Positions 18,511-27,942 are shown, counted from the stretch's first letter. The stretch: DNA of 64,000 bases from Candidatus Saccharimonadota bacterium (GCA_905372305.1 CAJPOP010000001.1:186001-250000); one strand, 5' to 3'. The notes: a model not told the origin generated them from the sequence alone. Numbers and translations: made by a program.

Positions 18511-18680
18511 TCGCTCGGTGATTTTTCTAATAACTTTCCGTGCGAAAACTTTTGAAACCGTGTATAATTAAATTACGGCGGTTTGTAAGTTTTGACTCGC
18601 CGGATTAGATAGTTTGAAATTGATTGGTTGTTGATATATTTCCTTGAGGCGAATACTCAGGGGCAGCTAATCGGAAAGGA
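18511..18680 (+). promoter_or_regulatory. Promoter and leader of rny
   Basis: Non-coding stretch with a TATAAT-type box at 18563-18568 and a leader of over 100 nt ending in GGAAAGGAATG before the RNase Y ATG. The long leader is unusual beside the leaderless genes nearby and may allow autoregulation; no specific structure is assigned. Confidence 0.4.
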
Positions 18681-20177
18681 ATGACAATGATAGGAATAAT
18701 TATTGCCGCCATCGTCGGAGCTGGGCTTGGTGCGGGCGGATTTTTTGGTTATCAGCGGTCGCGCCAGATTAACGGTAAAAATCAGATTGAGCGCGATTTG
18801 GCGGATGCTAAAATTAAAGCTGGCGACATCGTTCTGAAGGCTAAAGACGAGGCGCTGAAAATTGAGAACGAGCGCCGTAAGGAATGGCAAAAAACCGAGA
18901 ATCGTTTGGCTGATCGTGAAAAGACGCTGGATAACAAGCTGGAAGAGCTAGACAGGCGATCAGAAAAGCTGCGAACCCACGAGGATGAGATTGACAACCT
19001 AAAAAGTGAAATTCGCGATATTCGCTCCCGCCAGCAGGAAAAATTAGAGAAAATTGCCGGACTAAAGAAAAAGGATGCGGCCGACAAGTTGATGAAAATG
19101 ACCGAACGCGACATTAAGCAGGACTTGATAGGACTGGTGGCGAAGCTGCAGCATGACGCAATGGATGATGCTGAAGAGCGGGCGCAGATGATTTTAGTAA
19201 CTGCTATGGAGCGGATGAGCAGCGAAGTAACGGCTGAGCGGACAGTGACGGCAGTTAAGCTGACCGACGACGAGATGAAGGGCCGGATTATTGGTAAAGA
19301 AGGCCGCAATATTCAGGCTTTGCAGCGAGAAACAGGCGTCGATATTTTGGTCGATGATACGCCAGGCATGGTGATTCTTTCTAGCTTTGATCCGATTCGC
19401 CGGCAAGTTGCCCGGCTGAGTTTGGAGATGTTGATGAAAGACGGCCGCATTCACCCGGCGCGCATCGAGGAAGTGGTCGCTAAGGCGAAAAAGCAGATTG
19501 ATAAAGAAGTCAAGCAGGCTGGCGAGGATGCGGCGCGCGAAGTCGGCGTGGTCGGTATTCCTAAGGAAATGCTGCGAATGCTGGGCGAGTTGAAATTCCG
19601 CACGAGTTACGGCCAGAATGTTTTGAAGCACTCGACGGAAATGGCGCAAATTGCCGGCATGATTGCTGAGGAAATCGGCGCGGACGTACGCATTACTAAA
19701 ATTGCCACGCTGCTGCATGATGTTGGTAAGGCAGTGACGCATAAAATTGAAGGCAAACATCATCATATTGGCGCGGAATTTGCTCGCAAGTACGGCATGG
19801 ATGAGCGGATTGTACATGCTATTGAAGCGCACCATGACGACATCGAGGCAACGACGCCAGAGGCGATTATTGTCCGCGTGTGCGATGCAGCTTCAGCCGC
19901 GCGTCCGGGCGCCCGCAATGTTTCGGCTGAGAACTTTGCCGAGCGAATGCGCGACTTGGAGAATGTGGCGACTAGCTTTGAAGGAATTGATAAAGCCTAT
20001 GCAATTTCAGCTGGCCGCGAAGTGCGTATAATTGTTAACCCAAAGAAAATCGACGATTTGTCGGCAATCAAGCTATCGCGGGACATTGCTACTAAAATTG
20101 AAAGTACCATGCAATATCCCGGCGAAATTAAAGTTAACGTTATCCGCGAAACGCGGGCATTTGAATACGCGAAATAA
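18681..20177 (+). CDS. rny: Ribonuclease Y
   Basis: Membrane-anchored endoribonuclease that starts mRNA decay. 498 residues: N-terminal helix (IGIIIAAIVGAGLGAGGFFG), long charged coiled coil (to ~185), KH domain (MKGRIIGKEGRNIQALQRETG), and HD domain with LLHDVGKAV and AHHDDIEA. Full family length. The last base of its stop is the first base of the next gene's ATG. Confidence 0.97.
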   Translation: MTMIGIIIAAIVGAGLGAGGFFGYQRSRQINGKNQIERDLADAKIKAGDIVLKAKDEALKIENERRKEWQKTENRLADREKTLDNKLEELDRRSEKLRTHEDEIDNLKSEIRDIRSRQQEKLEKIAGLKKKDAADKLMKMTERDIKQDLIGLVAKLQHDAMDDAEERAQMILVTAMERMSSEVTAERTVTAVKLTDDEMKGRIIGKEGRNIQALQRETGVDILVDDTPGMVILSSFDPIRRQVARLSLEMLMKDGRIHPARIEEVVAKAKKQIDKEVKQAGEDAAREVGVVGIPKEMLRMLGELKFRTSYGQNVLKHSTEMAQIAGMIAEEIGADVRITKIATLLHDVGKAVTHKIEGKHHHIGAEFARKYGMDERIVHAIEAHHDDIEATTPEAIIVRVCDAASAARPGARNVSAENFAERMRDLENVATSFEGIDKAYAISAGREVRIIVNPKKIDDLSAIKLSRDIATKIESTMQYPGEIKVNVIRETRAFEYAK

Positions 20178-21364
20178 TGGTGCGTTATACTAAAGAGCAG
20201 CGGCAGAAGTGGATGGCTAGTTTGGATGCTCGCTTCTCCAGCGCGGCAGTTTTGATCGAAAATACTAAAGGTGAGCTGCTAATTCTAAAAGCCAATTACA
20301 AAGATAATTGGGGACTTCCTAGCGGTGTTGTCGATGCTGGCGAATCGCCGCTGGCGGCTGCAGTCCGCGAGGCTAAAGAGGAAGCTAATATCGACCTGGA
20401 GCCGGGCGAACTTACCTTGGCGATGGTTGCATCGCGCCAATCCGAAGATTATCTGTCGCATCAGTTTGTGTTTACGGCGGTATTGTCTGACGATAGACTC
20501 GCTAATATTCGCTTGCAAGAATCGGAAATCGAGGATAGTTATTTCATAAGCAAAGAGGAAGTTGCTCAGGCTAATTTTCCGCTGCTTTGGGCGGTGAAAC
20601 TATGGGCGAAGCAAGAGTTCGGCTATGTTGAAACTAAAATTACTAGCACTGTCGCCGGTTCGCAGGACGAGAAAATAGTTGCTATCACGCCGATGTATTC
20701 ATCAGCTAAGAAGGAGGATAAAAAGATGGGAAAATTGGTTATTAGCCGCCACGGCGAAAGCGAATGGAATTTGCTTGGCAAATGGACGGGGCTGACTGAC
20801 GTTGGCCTGACGGAAAAGGGTATAGCTGATACAGAGCGGCTGGGTGAATTGCTAAAAGGTATGGCGTTTGACGAGGTATATACTTCGGCTTTGGAGCGGA
20901 CGCATCAAACGCTCGACGCGCTGCTAAAAGGCGCCGGCATAGTAGAAGATATACCAGTGGTGCGGGCAGCAGAATTAAATGAACGCGATTACGGTGATCT
21001 GACTGGCAAGAATAAATGGGAAGTTAAGGACGAAATCGGCGAGGAAGCCTTTAACGGTATCCGACGCGGATGGGATTATCCGGTGCCAGGCGGCGAAACA
21101 TTAAAAGATGTTTATGCGCGTGCTGTACCGTATTTTCAGTCTGAGATTTTACCGAAATTACAGGCTGGCGAAAATATTTTATTAGTGGCGCACGGTAATT
21201 CTATTCGGGCGCTAATAAAATACTTAGATCAAGTTCCTGAATCGGATATGGCGCAAGTGGAAATGCCGTTCGGGCAATTATTGGTCTATACATTCACGGC
21301 AGATTCAGCGCTGCCAAAAAACAAGGAAGTTCGTTCGGTGGAGATTGAGCCGGTGAATGCGTAG
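20177..21364 (+). CDS. Nudix hydrolase fused to 2,3-bisphosphoglycerate-dependent phosphoglycerate mutase
   Basis: 395 residues. Residues ~18-150 form a Nudix domain with the box GVVDAGESPLAAAVREAKEE. Residues ~184-395 form a GpmA-type mutase with LVISRHGESEWNLLGKWTG (phospho-His), the ERTHQTL region and LVAHGNSIRALIKYL. An AAGGAGG followed by an in-frame ATG at 20726 lies exactly at the domain junction, so free phosphoglycerate mutase could also be made. It overlaps rny and the downstream ADP-ribosylglycohydrolase gene. Confidence 0.9.
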   Translation: MVRYTKEQRQKWMASLDARFSSAAVLIENTKGELLILKANYKDNWGLPSGVVDAGESPLAAAVREAKEEANIDLEPGELTLAMVASRQSEDYLSHQFVFTAVLSDDRLANIRLQESEIEDSYFISKEEVAQANFPLLWAVKLWAKQEFGYVETKITSTVAGSQDEKIVAITPMYSSAKKEDKKMGKLVISRHGESEWNLLGKWTGLTDVGLTEKGIADTERLGELLKGMAFDEVYTSALERTHQTLDALLKGAGIVEDIPVVRAAELNERDYGDLTGKNKWEVKDEIGEEAFNGIRRGWDYPVPGGETLKDVYARAVPYFQSEILPKLQAGENILLVAHGNSIRALIKYLDQVPESDMAQVEMPFGQLLVYTFTADSALPKNKEVRSVEIEPVNA

Positions 21365-22397
21365 CCTCAAAGCGGAAATACCAGCTAGCCGCAAAGAAAA
21401 TATCCATAACGCTGCTTGTGAAGTATTGCCGGCTATTGCTTACGGCGATGCTGCCGGTTTACCGGTTGAAGGAAAGCCGGCTGAATACATACACGAGCGA
21501 TACGGCAGGATTGCTGAATTACAGGCGCCGTCGGATCATCCGTTTTTTCCGGGAAGCGCGCGCGGCACGGTCAGCGATGATATGCAGCTGAGTCTGGCGG
21601 TGGCGCGAAGCCTGCTAAAAAATAACGGTTTTTCGATTGAGTCGCTGGCAGATGAGCATATTGCAACTTATCGTCAGGCTCCGCGCACAGCCGAGGGCGT
21701 GCCGTGCGGCTGGGGCGGTTCCACGGTAAGGGCGGTGGAGCGAATGATTAGCGGCGTCTCGCCTCGTAAATCTGGCGAAAAAGACAAGGCGGGCAACGGT
21801 GTTGTTATGAAAATGGCGCCGCTAGTTGTTTGGCAAGTCTTGGGCGAAGTTGATAGGCGAACGCGCCGCGGACAATACGACTTGCTTACTAATATGACGC
21901 ACAATAGCGAAATTGCGCGTATATGCACGCGTCTGCACGGCGAGGTGCTGAGCGCTTTGCTCGAAGGACGAACGGTATCAGAAGCGGCTGATCGATTTAT
22001 TCAAACCCTAGCCGTAAATGATTTTTCTAAGGAAAGCGAATTGCTGTATCGAGCAGTCTATAACCCGTGCCAAACCGACGAGGAGTTAGCCGAACGATAT
22101 GCTGCCGGTAAATCGGGTACAGGCTATGGTTTTTATGTGCCGGAAACTTTAGCGATTGCTTACGATATATTCTTAGGGGCTGGCGGTGATATGCAGGCGG
22201 CGGTGTACAGAGCAGTGAACCTTGGAGGCGACAGTGATAGTACAGCGTCGATAGTTGCCGCGATGATAGCATGCCAGTCGGGCGGTGCATACAAAGAGCC
22301 GCCTGATATGGAATCTGTTCAAGGTATTGAGCAGCTTCGTACAGTATCGACGCAGCTAGCCGAGGCGGCATTACGGCGAACAGTGAAATTGGGATGA
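21357..22397 (+). CDS. ADP-ribosylglycohydrolase (DraG-like)
   Basis: 346 residues. Conserved metal-binding patterns are GDAAGLPVEG, GTVSDDMQLSLAVARSLL (T-x-D-D) and the C-terminal GGDSDSTASIVAAMI. Such enzymes remove ADP-ribose from proteins or nucleic acids. The start overlaps the end of the Nudix-mutase gene by 8 nt, suggesting co-translation; a Nudix domain upstream could act on released ADP-ribose (inference). Confidence 0.9.
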   Translation: MRSLKAEIPASRKENIHNAACEVLPAIAYGDAAGLPVEGKPAEYIHERYGRIAELQAPSDHPFFPGSARGTVSDDMQLSLAVARSLLKNNGFSIESLADEHIATYRQAPRTAEGVPCGWGGSTVRAVERMISGVSPRKSGEKDKAGNGVVMKMAPLVVWQVLGEVDRRTRRGQYDLLTNMTHNSEIARICTRLHGEVLSALLEGRTVSEAADRFIQTLAVNDFSKESELLYRAVYNPCQTDEELAERYAAGKSGTGYGFYVPETLAIAYDIFLGAGGDMQAAVYRAVNLGGDSDSTASIVAAMIACQSGGAYKEPPDMESVQGIEQLRTVSTQLAEAALRRTVKLG

Positions 22398-22445
22398 CGG
22401 CAACTGGATTTTTTGCCCGATCCATGCTAGAATCAAGCTAGGCAA

Positions 22446-24395
22446 TTAGTTCAGCCTTTTCGGGGTGTGGCGCAGTTGGCTAGCGCGCGCGGTTTGGGAC
22501 CGTGAGGTCGAAGGTTCGAGTCCTTTCACCCCGACCATTGAGCCCGTACTCAAACCCGCGTCATGGTGAACCCGTGGCGCGGGTTTTTGTTTGATTTTGA
22601 GGGTTTTGGGGGTGTTTTGGGCTTGTTCGGGCATGTTCGGTTGTGTGCGGGTGGGGGTCGTGGTGTCGGCTCCCGTGCCTGATGCGACTTGGTGACCCCC
22701 TGTGGGCGGGGTTCGCGGAGCGTCAGGGGTTGTGAGGTTGGTCACCGCGGTGGTCGGGGTTTCGTCGTGGGTGGCGGGCGCCGGCGCCGGCGCGTTGTCG
22801 TCGGTTGGTCCGGCTTGGTTTTTGAGGATGGTGTCGAATGGTGGTTGGGTGCGGGCGGTGGTGGTGAGTCGTCCGGTGTGGTCGTCGGGGGTGATGTAGA
22901 TCTTGTCGAAGAGGGTCTGGTTGAGCAGGCGGCGGATGTGGTCGGGTGCTTGCTGGTAGGCGTGGGCGGTGTGCTGGGCCAGGTCGAGGGCCTGGGTGAT
23001 GAGCTCCTGCTTGGTGTCCAGGTCCTGGTTCAGGGCGGCCTGCCGTCGTTGGATGGCGGTCAGCTCGCGGGTGATGCGGGCCTGCTCGGTTTTGAGGGTC
23101 TCCAGGGGGATGGCGTCGGCGTAGTGGGCCTGGAGGAGTTTTTCGCGTTGGCGCTCCAGTCGGCGGCGGTTGGCCGTCAGGTCGTCCAGCTCCTGGGCGG
23201 TTTGCTCGGACAGCTCCGTCAGCTGGGCGTGCAGGGTCTGCTCCAGCTGTCGGCGGGCGGCAGGGTGCAGGCGGATGCGCTGGTAGAGGCGGGCTACTTC
23301 GTCCTCGATCTGTTCGGCCAGGGTGGCGCGGAAGGTGCAGTCGGGTTGTTTCTTGGAGTGGCGGCCCAGGCAGACGAAGTACTCGTAGGTCACGTTCTTG
23401 GGCGTGGCGTTGGTGATGATGAGTCGTGAGCCGCAGATGCCGCAGTAGATGGTGGATTTCAGGTAGTGGGGGTGTTTGAGGGTGCGTTCGCCGTTGGCGT
23501 GTCCGGCCAGCACCAGTTGGACGGCGTCGAAGACCTCCCGGCTGATCAGCGGCTGGTGGTTGCCCTGGTAGACCGCGCCCCGGTAGGTGACCTGTCCGAT
23601 GTAGAAGGTGTTGCGCAGCAGTTTGCCCAGGGACTGCACCGAGAGCGGTTTCTCGGGCAGTTTGGCGGTGGGCGTGGTGGTCAGGCCGCGCGCTTGGAGC
23701 TCGGCGGCCAGTGATTTGAGTGTCCACTGGCCGGTGGCGTAGGCGCGGAAGGCCCAGGTCACCAGTGGGGCGCGCTGGTCGTCGACGGTGACGGTGCGGG
23801 CCTCCTGGCCGTTGATGTGGGTGGTGGTGTTGCGGTACCCCAGTGGGGCGCGTCCGATGCAGCCGCCGGATCGGACTTTCTCGTCCATGCCCTTCTTGAC
23901 CTCGTTGGACAGGTTCGCGGAGTAGAATTCGGCGATTGAGGCCATGATGCCGTGCAGCAGCAGCCCGCCGGGACTCTGGTCGATGTTCTCGGAGGTGGAG
24001 ACCAGGCGGACGCCCAGTTCGTCGAAGCGTCGTCCCAGGGTGGTGTCGTCGTAGCGGTTGCGCACCAGGCGGTCGAGCTTGTGGACGATGACGTAGTCGA
24101 TGGCGCGTCCGGCGGCGGTCTCCTCCTCCAGGTAGGTCAGCATGGATTGCAGGGCGGGTCGTCGGGTGGTGGTGGCGGATACGCCGCCCTCGACGAATTC
24201 CTTGGCGATGATGGCGCCCATGGCGAGGGCCTTGCGCTTGTTGGCCGCTCGTTGGGCGGGGATGGAGAATCCCTCGTCCCTTCCGCCGCGCCTGGCCTGC
24301 TCGCGGGTGGATACCCGCAGGTAGGATACTGCTCGTTTGGGGGTCAGGGTCTGGCTCATGGCGGTCAGGGGGTCGGTGGGCGGTGATGATGTCAT
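22446..24395 (-). CDS. Large serine recombinase (integrase), 3' end altered by integration
   Basis: 649 residues in the integrated state. Resolvase-type catalytic domain with YLRVSTREQ (Ser29), DRLVRN and GLLLHGIMASIAEFYSANLS; recombinase domain; zinc ribbon CGICGSRL ... CLGR ... DCTF; coiled-coil region; low-complexity Thr/Pro-rich linker. The start is fixed by AAGGAGGAA 8 nt upstream. The last 29 residues (VGVKGLEPSTSRSQT...) are antisense tRNA-Pro plus its upstream sequence, not element sequence. In the closed circle the frame instead joins the HTH ORF at 37230-37745 without a stop (predicted 804 residues). Confidence 0.93.
   Translation of the reverse strand: MTSSPPTDPLTAMSQTLTPKRAVSYLRVSTREQARRGGRDEGFSIPAQRAANKRKALAMGAIIAKEFVEGGVSATTTRRPALQSMLTYLEEETAAGRAIDYVIVHKLDRLVRNRYDDTTLGRRFDELGVRLVSTSENIDQSPGGLLLHGIMASIAEFYSANLSNEVKKGMDEKVRSGGCIGRAPLGYRNTTTHINGQEARTVTVDDQRAPLVTWAFRAYATGQWTLKSLAAELQARGLTTTPTAKLPEKPLSVQSLGKLLRNTFYIGQVTYRGAVYQGNHQPLISREVFDAVQLVLAGHANGERTLKHPHYLKSTIYCGICGSRLIITNATPKNVTYEYFVCLGRHSKKQPDCTFRATLAEQIEDEVARLYQRIRLHPAARRQLEQTLHAQLTELSEQTAQELDDLTANRRRLERQREKLLQAHYADAIPLETLKTEQARITRELTAIQRRQAALNQDLDTKQELITQALDLAQHTAHAYQQAPDHIRRLLNQTLFDKIYITPDDHTGRLTTTARTQPPFDTILKNQAGPTDDNAPAPAPATHDETPTTAVTNLTTPDAPRTPPTGGHQVASGTGADTTTPTRTQPNMPEQAQNTPKTLKIKQKPAPRVHHDAGLSTGSMVGVKGLEPSTSRSQTARASQLRHTPKRLN
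22461..22537 (+). tRNA. tRNA-Pro(TGG)
   Basis: 77 nt with encoded CCA. The acceptor CGGGGTG pairs with CACCCCG; the anticodon loop is TTTGGGA (anticodon TGG) and the T arm contains GGTTCGAGTCC. A TAGAAT box lies at about 22428-22433. It is the integration target: the element begins right after its CCA, and the recombinase ORF on the minus strand runs through it. Confidence 0.97.
22531..22555 (+). other. attL: crossover core plus right arm of attP
   Basis: The core CCGACCA (22531-22537) is followed by element sequence whose GCCCGTACTCAAAC (22542-22555) is the inverted partner of GTTTGAGTGCGGC at 37758-37770 beside attR. Joined together, the arms are centred on the core, as in attP sites of large serine integrases. 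Confidence 0.8.
22552..22590 (+). terminator. Rho-independent terminator supplied by the element downstream of tRNA-Pro
   Basis: AAACCCGCG (22552-22560) pairs with CGCGGGTTT (22578-22586), and the stem is extended by CATGG/CCGTG around a 5-nt loop. T-runs follow on the plus strand, so it ends rightward transcription from the tRNA. The native tRNA terminator now lies beyond the right end of the element. Confidence 0.75.
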
Positions 24396-24539
24396 AATGA
24401 ATTCCTCCTTGTCTTGTCCGGCCCTCTTTCCCGGTGGTCGGGGTCGGGGACTGTTTTCTTCTATCGCCCGGCCGCCTGCGTGTTGATTTGGTCGGGCTGT
24501 TTCGTCCTCTTTCTATTGAGACTCTGAATGGGATGGAAG

Positions 24540-25343
24540 TCAAGTGGCCGGCAATGCGGGTGGTGGTAGCGCGTCGGGGCCGTCGTGGATGAGGGCGGGC
24601 AGCTGGTCGGGGGTGATGACGCGGAACAGTCGGGGGTTCAGGGCGGCATCCCGGGCGATGGCCCCCTGGAGTCGGCGGCGGCGCCGGGTGTGCGGTACGA
24701 CCCATACGACCAGTGGGAAGACGCCGGTGCGCTGCTGGTCGGCGCCGGTGTCGCGGTAGGCGGTGTAGCGGTGGCAGGCGGTGATGATGCGGGCGGGGTT
24801 CTCGGTGTCCCGGTCGACTTCCAGGTAGTAGTGGTCCTGGTAGTCGGGGCTGGTGATGGTCGCCGCCAGGTCGGGGCGCAGTGTCAGGCGCTCGCCGCCG
24901 GCGCCCAGGTAGGTGCGCCAGCAGTCGGGTTCGGTGTCCAGCTGGAGGTCGCCTCCTTCCATGGTTCGTACGGTCTCGGTGATGATGGTGCTGGTCTCGG
25001 TGACGGCCAGCTGGTGCGCCAGGAAGCCGGTGGACAGCTCGTGGGGTCGTCGGCGGGCGTGGCTGCCGGTCAGGGCGCGGTGCCCGCGGGTGGTCAGCGC
25101 CCACACGGTGACCGATGATCCCGCCTGCCAGCCGCCGACGCGGCGCTCCAGGCGGGTGACCAGGTCGTGGGCGCGCAGTTTGTTCAGGTGACGCAGACTC
25201 TGGCGCAGTCCGGAGCGCAGCGAGGCGTAGGCGTCGGCGGTCAGGCGGGCCAGCTGGGTGGTGGTGGCGAAGCGGTGGGCCGCCAGCAGGCGCAGCAGGC
25301 GCAGGTGGATGGGATGGGTCAGGGCCTCGGGCAGACCGGTCAT
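24540..25343 (-). CDS. Replication-relaxation family protein
   Basis: 267 residues. N-terminal winged-helix region (HPIHLRLLRLLAAHRFATTTQLARL) and the family-like stretches HQLAVTETSTIITE and RPDLAATITSPDYQDHYYLEVDRDTENP. Such proteins are typical of actinobacterial plasmids and ICEs next to TraG/VirD4 genes. The ATG overlaps the stop of the 70-residue ORF upstream. Very GC-rich. DNA processing in transfer or replication is inferred. Confidence 0.8.
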   Translation of the reverse strand: MTGLPEALTHPIHLRLLRLLAAHRFATTTQLARLTADAYASLRSGLRQSLRHLNKLRAHDLVTRLERRVGGWQAGSSVTVWALTTRGHRALTGSHARRRPHELSTGFLAHQLAVTETSTIITETVRTMEGGDLQLDTEPDCWRTYLGAGGERLTLRPDLAATITSPDYQDHYYLEVDRDTENPARIITACHRYTAYRDTGADQQRTGVFPLVVWVVPHTRRRRRLQGAIARDAALNPRLFRVITPDQLPALIHDGPDALPPPALPAT

Positions 25344-25552
25344 GGCCGTCCACCCCTCTCCGGTCGCCGCGACCCGGCCTCCGGGCGGCGGTGGCCCCTG
25401 ATTGAGGGGTCAGTCACCGCCACTGGGCGGGCGTTCTCCCCGGTACCATGCGCTTTCGCCGTCCGGGTGGGCGCTTCGGCGCGTCTGCCGAACCGTCCGA
25501 CCAGCAGACGCCCTTGTCTTTGCTCTTGCTTGTTGTTGGTGCAGGTGGTCAT
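25340..25552 (-). CDS. Small basic protein, unknown
   Basis: 70 residues, rich in Arg and Gly (GRLLVGRFGRRAEAPTRTAK). Both ends overlap neighbours as ATGA: its start with the stop of the VirD4-like gene, its stop with the start of the replication-relaxation gene. This tight coupling is the main support for its being real. Function unknown. Confidence 0.5.
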   Translation of the reverse strand: MTTCTNNKQEQRQGRLLVGRFGRRAEAPTRTAKAHGTGENARPVAVTDPSIRGHRRPEAGSRRPERGGRP

Positions 25553-27684
25553 CGTCTTGTCCTCCCAATGGGCGCCGGCGTCTGGTCGCCGGCTCGTGTG
25601 GTGGGCGGCGGGTCGATCAGGTGCACCAGCTCGGCTTCGGTCGTCTGGGCGGGGACGCCGTAGCGGGTGTGGCTGGCGGCGTACAGGTCGGCCGGGTCGC
25701 GCAGCGGCGGCGGGGCCGGTTTGGTGGCGATGGTGAACCAGTCGGTGGGCCGGCCGCGGTGTATCAGGTGGGCGTAGGCCCTATACCGGCCCAGCAGCTG
25801 GAAGTCGGCGGCCTCCAGGCCGGGTGCCAGGCGGGCGGATGCGGCGGCGTCGGTGCCGGACAGGCTGAAGTAGATCTTGTTGCGGGCGTTGGTCTCGATG
25901 GCCTGGATCATCTGCGGGCTCAGCTGGGCGCGGTACTGGTGGGCCAGGTGGAAGGCGGCTCCCAGGGAGCGGGACTGTGCCAGGGCGTCGGACAGGTCGT
26001 CGGGCAGTCCGGCCAGGAAGTCGTGCACCTCGTCGATGAATACGCTGATGATGTGGCGCCGCCCGGGCGCCAGCGCCTGGCGGGACAGCAGGTGGTGCCA
26101 CAGCTGCGCCAGCAGCAGGCTGCCCAGCAGTCGGGCCGCTCCGGCGCCGAGACGGGCGCGGTTGAGGTTGACCACCACGATGCGCCGCCTGGTGAGGATG
26201 TCGCGCAGGTCCAATCGCGGGGTGCTCTGGCCCAGTACCGCCCGCAGGCCGGGGCGCATGATGAGCTGGCGCAGCTTGTTGAGCACCGGTGCGATCTCGG
26301 TGGCCTGTCCTTGGGGTCTCTTGGCCTCGTAGGCCGCCCAGAAGGCGCCGGTGCCCAGCGGGTCGGGCGGTCCCATGGCCACTACGCGGCGGCGGAAGGC
26401 CGGGTTGGTCAGTAGCGGCACCAGCCACAGCAGGTTGGCTCCCGGGGTGCGGGCCAGTGTCAGCAGGGCGGCGGACAGGACGTCGGCGGTGCGGATGCCC
26501 CAGTTGTCCTTGAACAGGGCGGCCAGGACCGCCACCAGCGCCTCGGCGGTGGCCGGCGCCTGATGCTCGGGCCCGGCCAGGGGGTTGAGGCCGACCGGCG
26601 CCGGGTTGACCGGGTCGATAACCACCACGTCGTCGGCCCGCTGCTCGGGGATGCGCGCCAGCAGGTCGACGGCCAGGTCGCCCTTGGGGTCGAGCAGCAG
26701 CAGGCCCCGCCCCTCGGCGGCGTCGGCCAGTGCCAGGGAGAGCATGAGCGTGGACTTGCCCACCCCGGTCGGCCCCAGCAGGTGGGTGTGGTAGACGGCG
26801 TCCTGGATGGGCAGGCGCACCCGTGTCCGCCCGCTGCCCGGCGCCGCGCCGACGCCGATCACCCGACGACTCGACCCCGACCCCGTCTCGGGCGGCGGAG
26901 CGACCAGGCGCGGGTGCAATCCGCCCAGCAGCGGCAGAGGCGGTTCTCCGATGGGCCAGCCGGACAGGGCCGCCAACTGGCCAGAGCGCAGCCGCAGCGG
27001 GTAGCGCCAGGGACGCGCCGCTTCATCCAGCCGCTCGGGCGCCTCGCCGCTGAGGCGCAAGCGGGCCCGGGCGGTCTCGACCACCCGCAGCGCCCCCAGC
27101 AGCCGGGCGAGGCGCCGGTGCGCCCAGTCCGGCCCTCCGACGCACCCCAGGCGCAGGCAGGCCGCCGCACCGTGCTGCTCGTCCGCGGGCCTGGCCGCCC
27201 GATGCGACGATGGTGGGGTGTCGTAGCCGTTGAGCAGCTGGTACCACAGCGGGGTCTGCGGGCGGGTGAAGAACGCCGGGCTGAGCCGGCGCCCCAGCAG
27301 CAGCTGGACGACCAGCTCCTGCTCGCCGGACAAGCCGGTCATGGCGGCGTACAGGGCCCGCACCGCCGCCGCGACGCGCTCCGGCAGATCGCTGACATGG
27401 CCGCCCGCCGCCAGCAGTCGCGCCGCCCGGCTCACCGGTTGGCGCCCTTCGGCCGGCGGGTGCACTCTCACCGGCAGGAGCCCGGACAGCAGCTCCGCCG
27501 CGCCTCGCCCCTGGTGCGTCCCGGTGCCGACCAGCCAGTGCGCCCCCTCGGCCCCGACCCGCAGCTCCATGACCACCGGTCCCAGTTCGACGGCCGTGGC
27601 CAACCGCTCCAACCCGGCCCCGGCCGCGGCCGGTGTGATGGTCCGGTGCCATGTCATCTCCTGCCACTGCCAGTCGACGCTCAT
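25549..27684 (-). CDS. VirD4/TraG-like conjugative coupling ATPase
   Basis: 711 residues. Walker A LLGPTGVGKSTLMLSLALAD with a following LLLLDPKGDLAVDLLARIPE strand; Walker B-like region HIISVFIDEVHDFLAGLPDD; a later Q-rich segment SLGAAFHLAHQYRAQLSPQM as in TraG/TrwB ATPases. No clear N-terminal membrane helices, so it may be a soluble coupling protein. Part of a translationally coupled run from 27923 to 24540. Confidence 0.85.
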   Translation of the reverse strand: MSVDWQWQEMTWHRTITPAAAGAGLERLATAVELGPVVMELRVGAEGAHWLVGTGTHQGRGAAELLSGLLPVRVHPPAEGRQPVSRAARLLAAGGHVSDLPERVAAAVRALYAAMTGLSGEQELVVQLLLGRRLSPAFFTRPQTPLWYQLLNGYDTPPSSHRAARPADEQHGAAACLRLGCVGGPDWAHRRLARLLGALRVVETARARLRLSGEAPERLDEAARPWRYPLRLRSGQLAALSGWPIGEPPLPLLGGLHPRLVAPPPETGSGSSRRVIGVGAAPGSGRTRVRLPIQDAVYHTHLLGPTGVGKSTLMLSLALADAAEGRGLLLLDPKGDLAVDLLARIPEQRADDVVVIDPVNPAPVGLNPLAGPEHQAPATAEALVAVLAALFKDNWGIRTADVLSAALLTLARTPGANLLWLVPLLTNPAFRRRVVAMGPPDPLGTGAFWAAYEAKRPQGQATEIAPVLNKLRQLIMRPGLRAVLGQSTPRLDLRDILTRRRIVVVNLNRARLGAGAARLLGSLLLAQLWHHLLSRQALAPGRRHIISVFIDEVHDFLAGLPDDLSDALAQSRSLGAAFHLAHQYRAQLSPQMIQAIETNARNKIYFSLSGTDAAASARLAPGLEAADFQLLGRYRAYAHLIHRGRPTDWFTIATKPAPPPLRDPADLYAASHTRYGVPAQTTEAELVHLIDPPPTTRAGDQTPAPIGRTRR

Positions 27685-27923
27685 GACGCACCCCCTTCTT
27701 CGGTCCCGTCCGCGACGAGGTTCTGGCCGCCGGGTCGCCCATCGGAAGGGCGCGCCTTGCCGAGCTCGCCGCCGGTCTTGTTGCCCGTCTCGTTCTCGTC
27801 GTGTCCGGACAGGTCGAGGGCCAGGAGCAGCAGGGCCCGCGCCAGCACCTCCATATCCACTCGGCCCCGCCAGGATGGCACCGCCCGGAAGCGACGAGGC
27901 CGGCTATGACTGTGGCGGCTCAT
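27681..27923 (-). CDS. Small hypothetical protein of the transfer operon
   Basis: 80 residues from an ATG at 27923 preceded by GAGGAG. It begins MSRHSHSRPRRFRAV, has a Leu-rich helix (LARALLLLALDL) and a polar tail, and overlaps the VirD4-like start by 4 nt (ATGA). No family recognised. Confidence 0.55.
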   Translation of the reverse strand: MSRHSHSRPRRFRAVPSWRGRVDMEVLARALLLLALDLSGHDENETGNKTGGELGKARPSDGRPGGQNLVADGTEEGGAS

Positions 27924-27942
27924 GGTGTTCTCCTCACTCTTC

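Noticed and set aside
22723..25353. 876-residue minus-strand ORF across the recombinase and replication-relaxation genes
   Set aside because: Pro/Arg/His-rich shadow frame caused by high GC; the real genes in the other frame have clear domains and ribosome sites.
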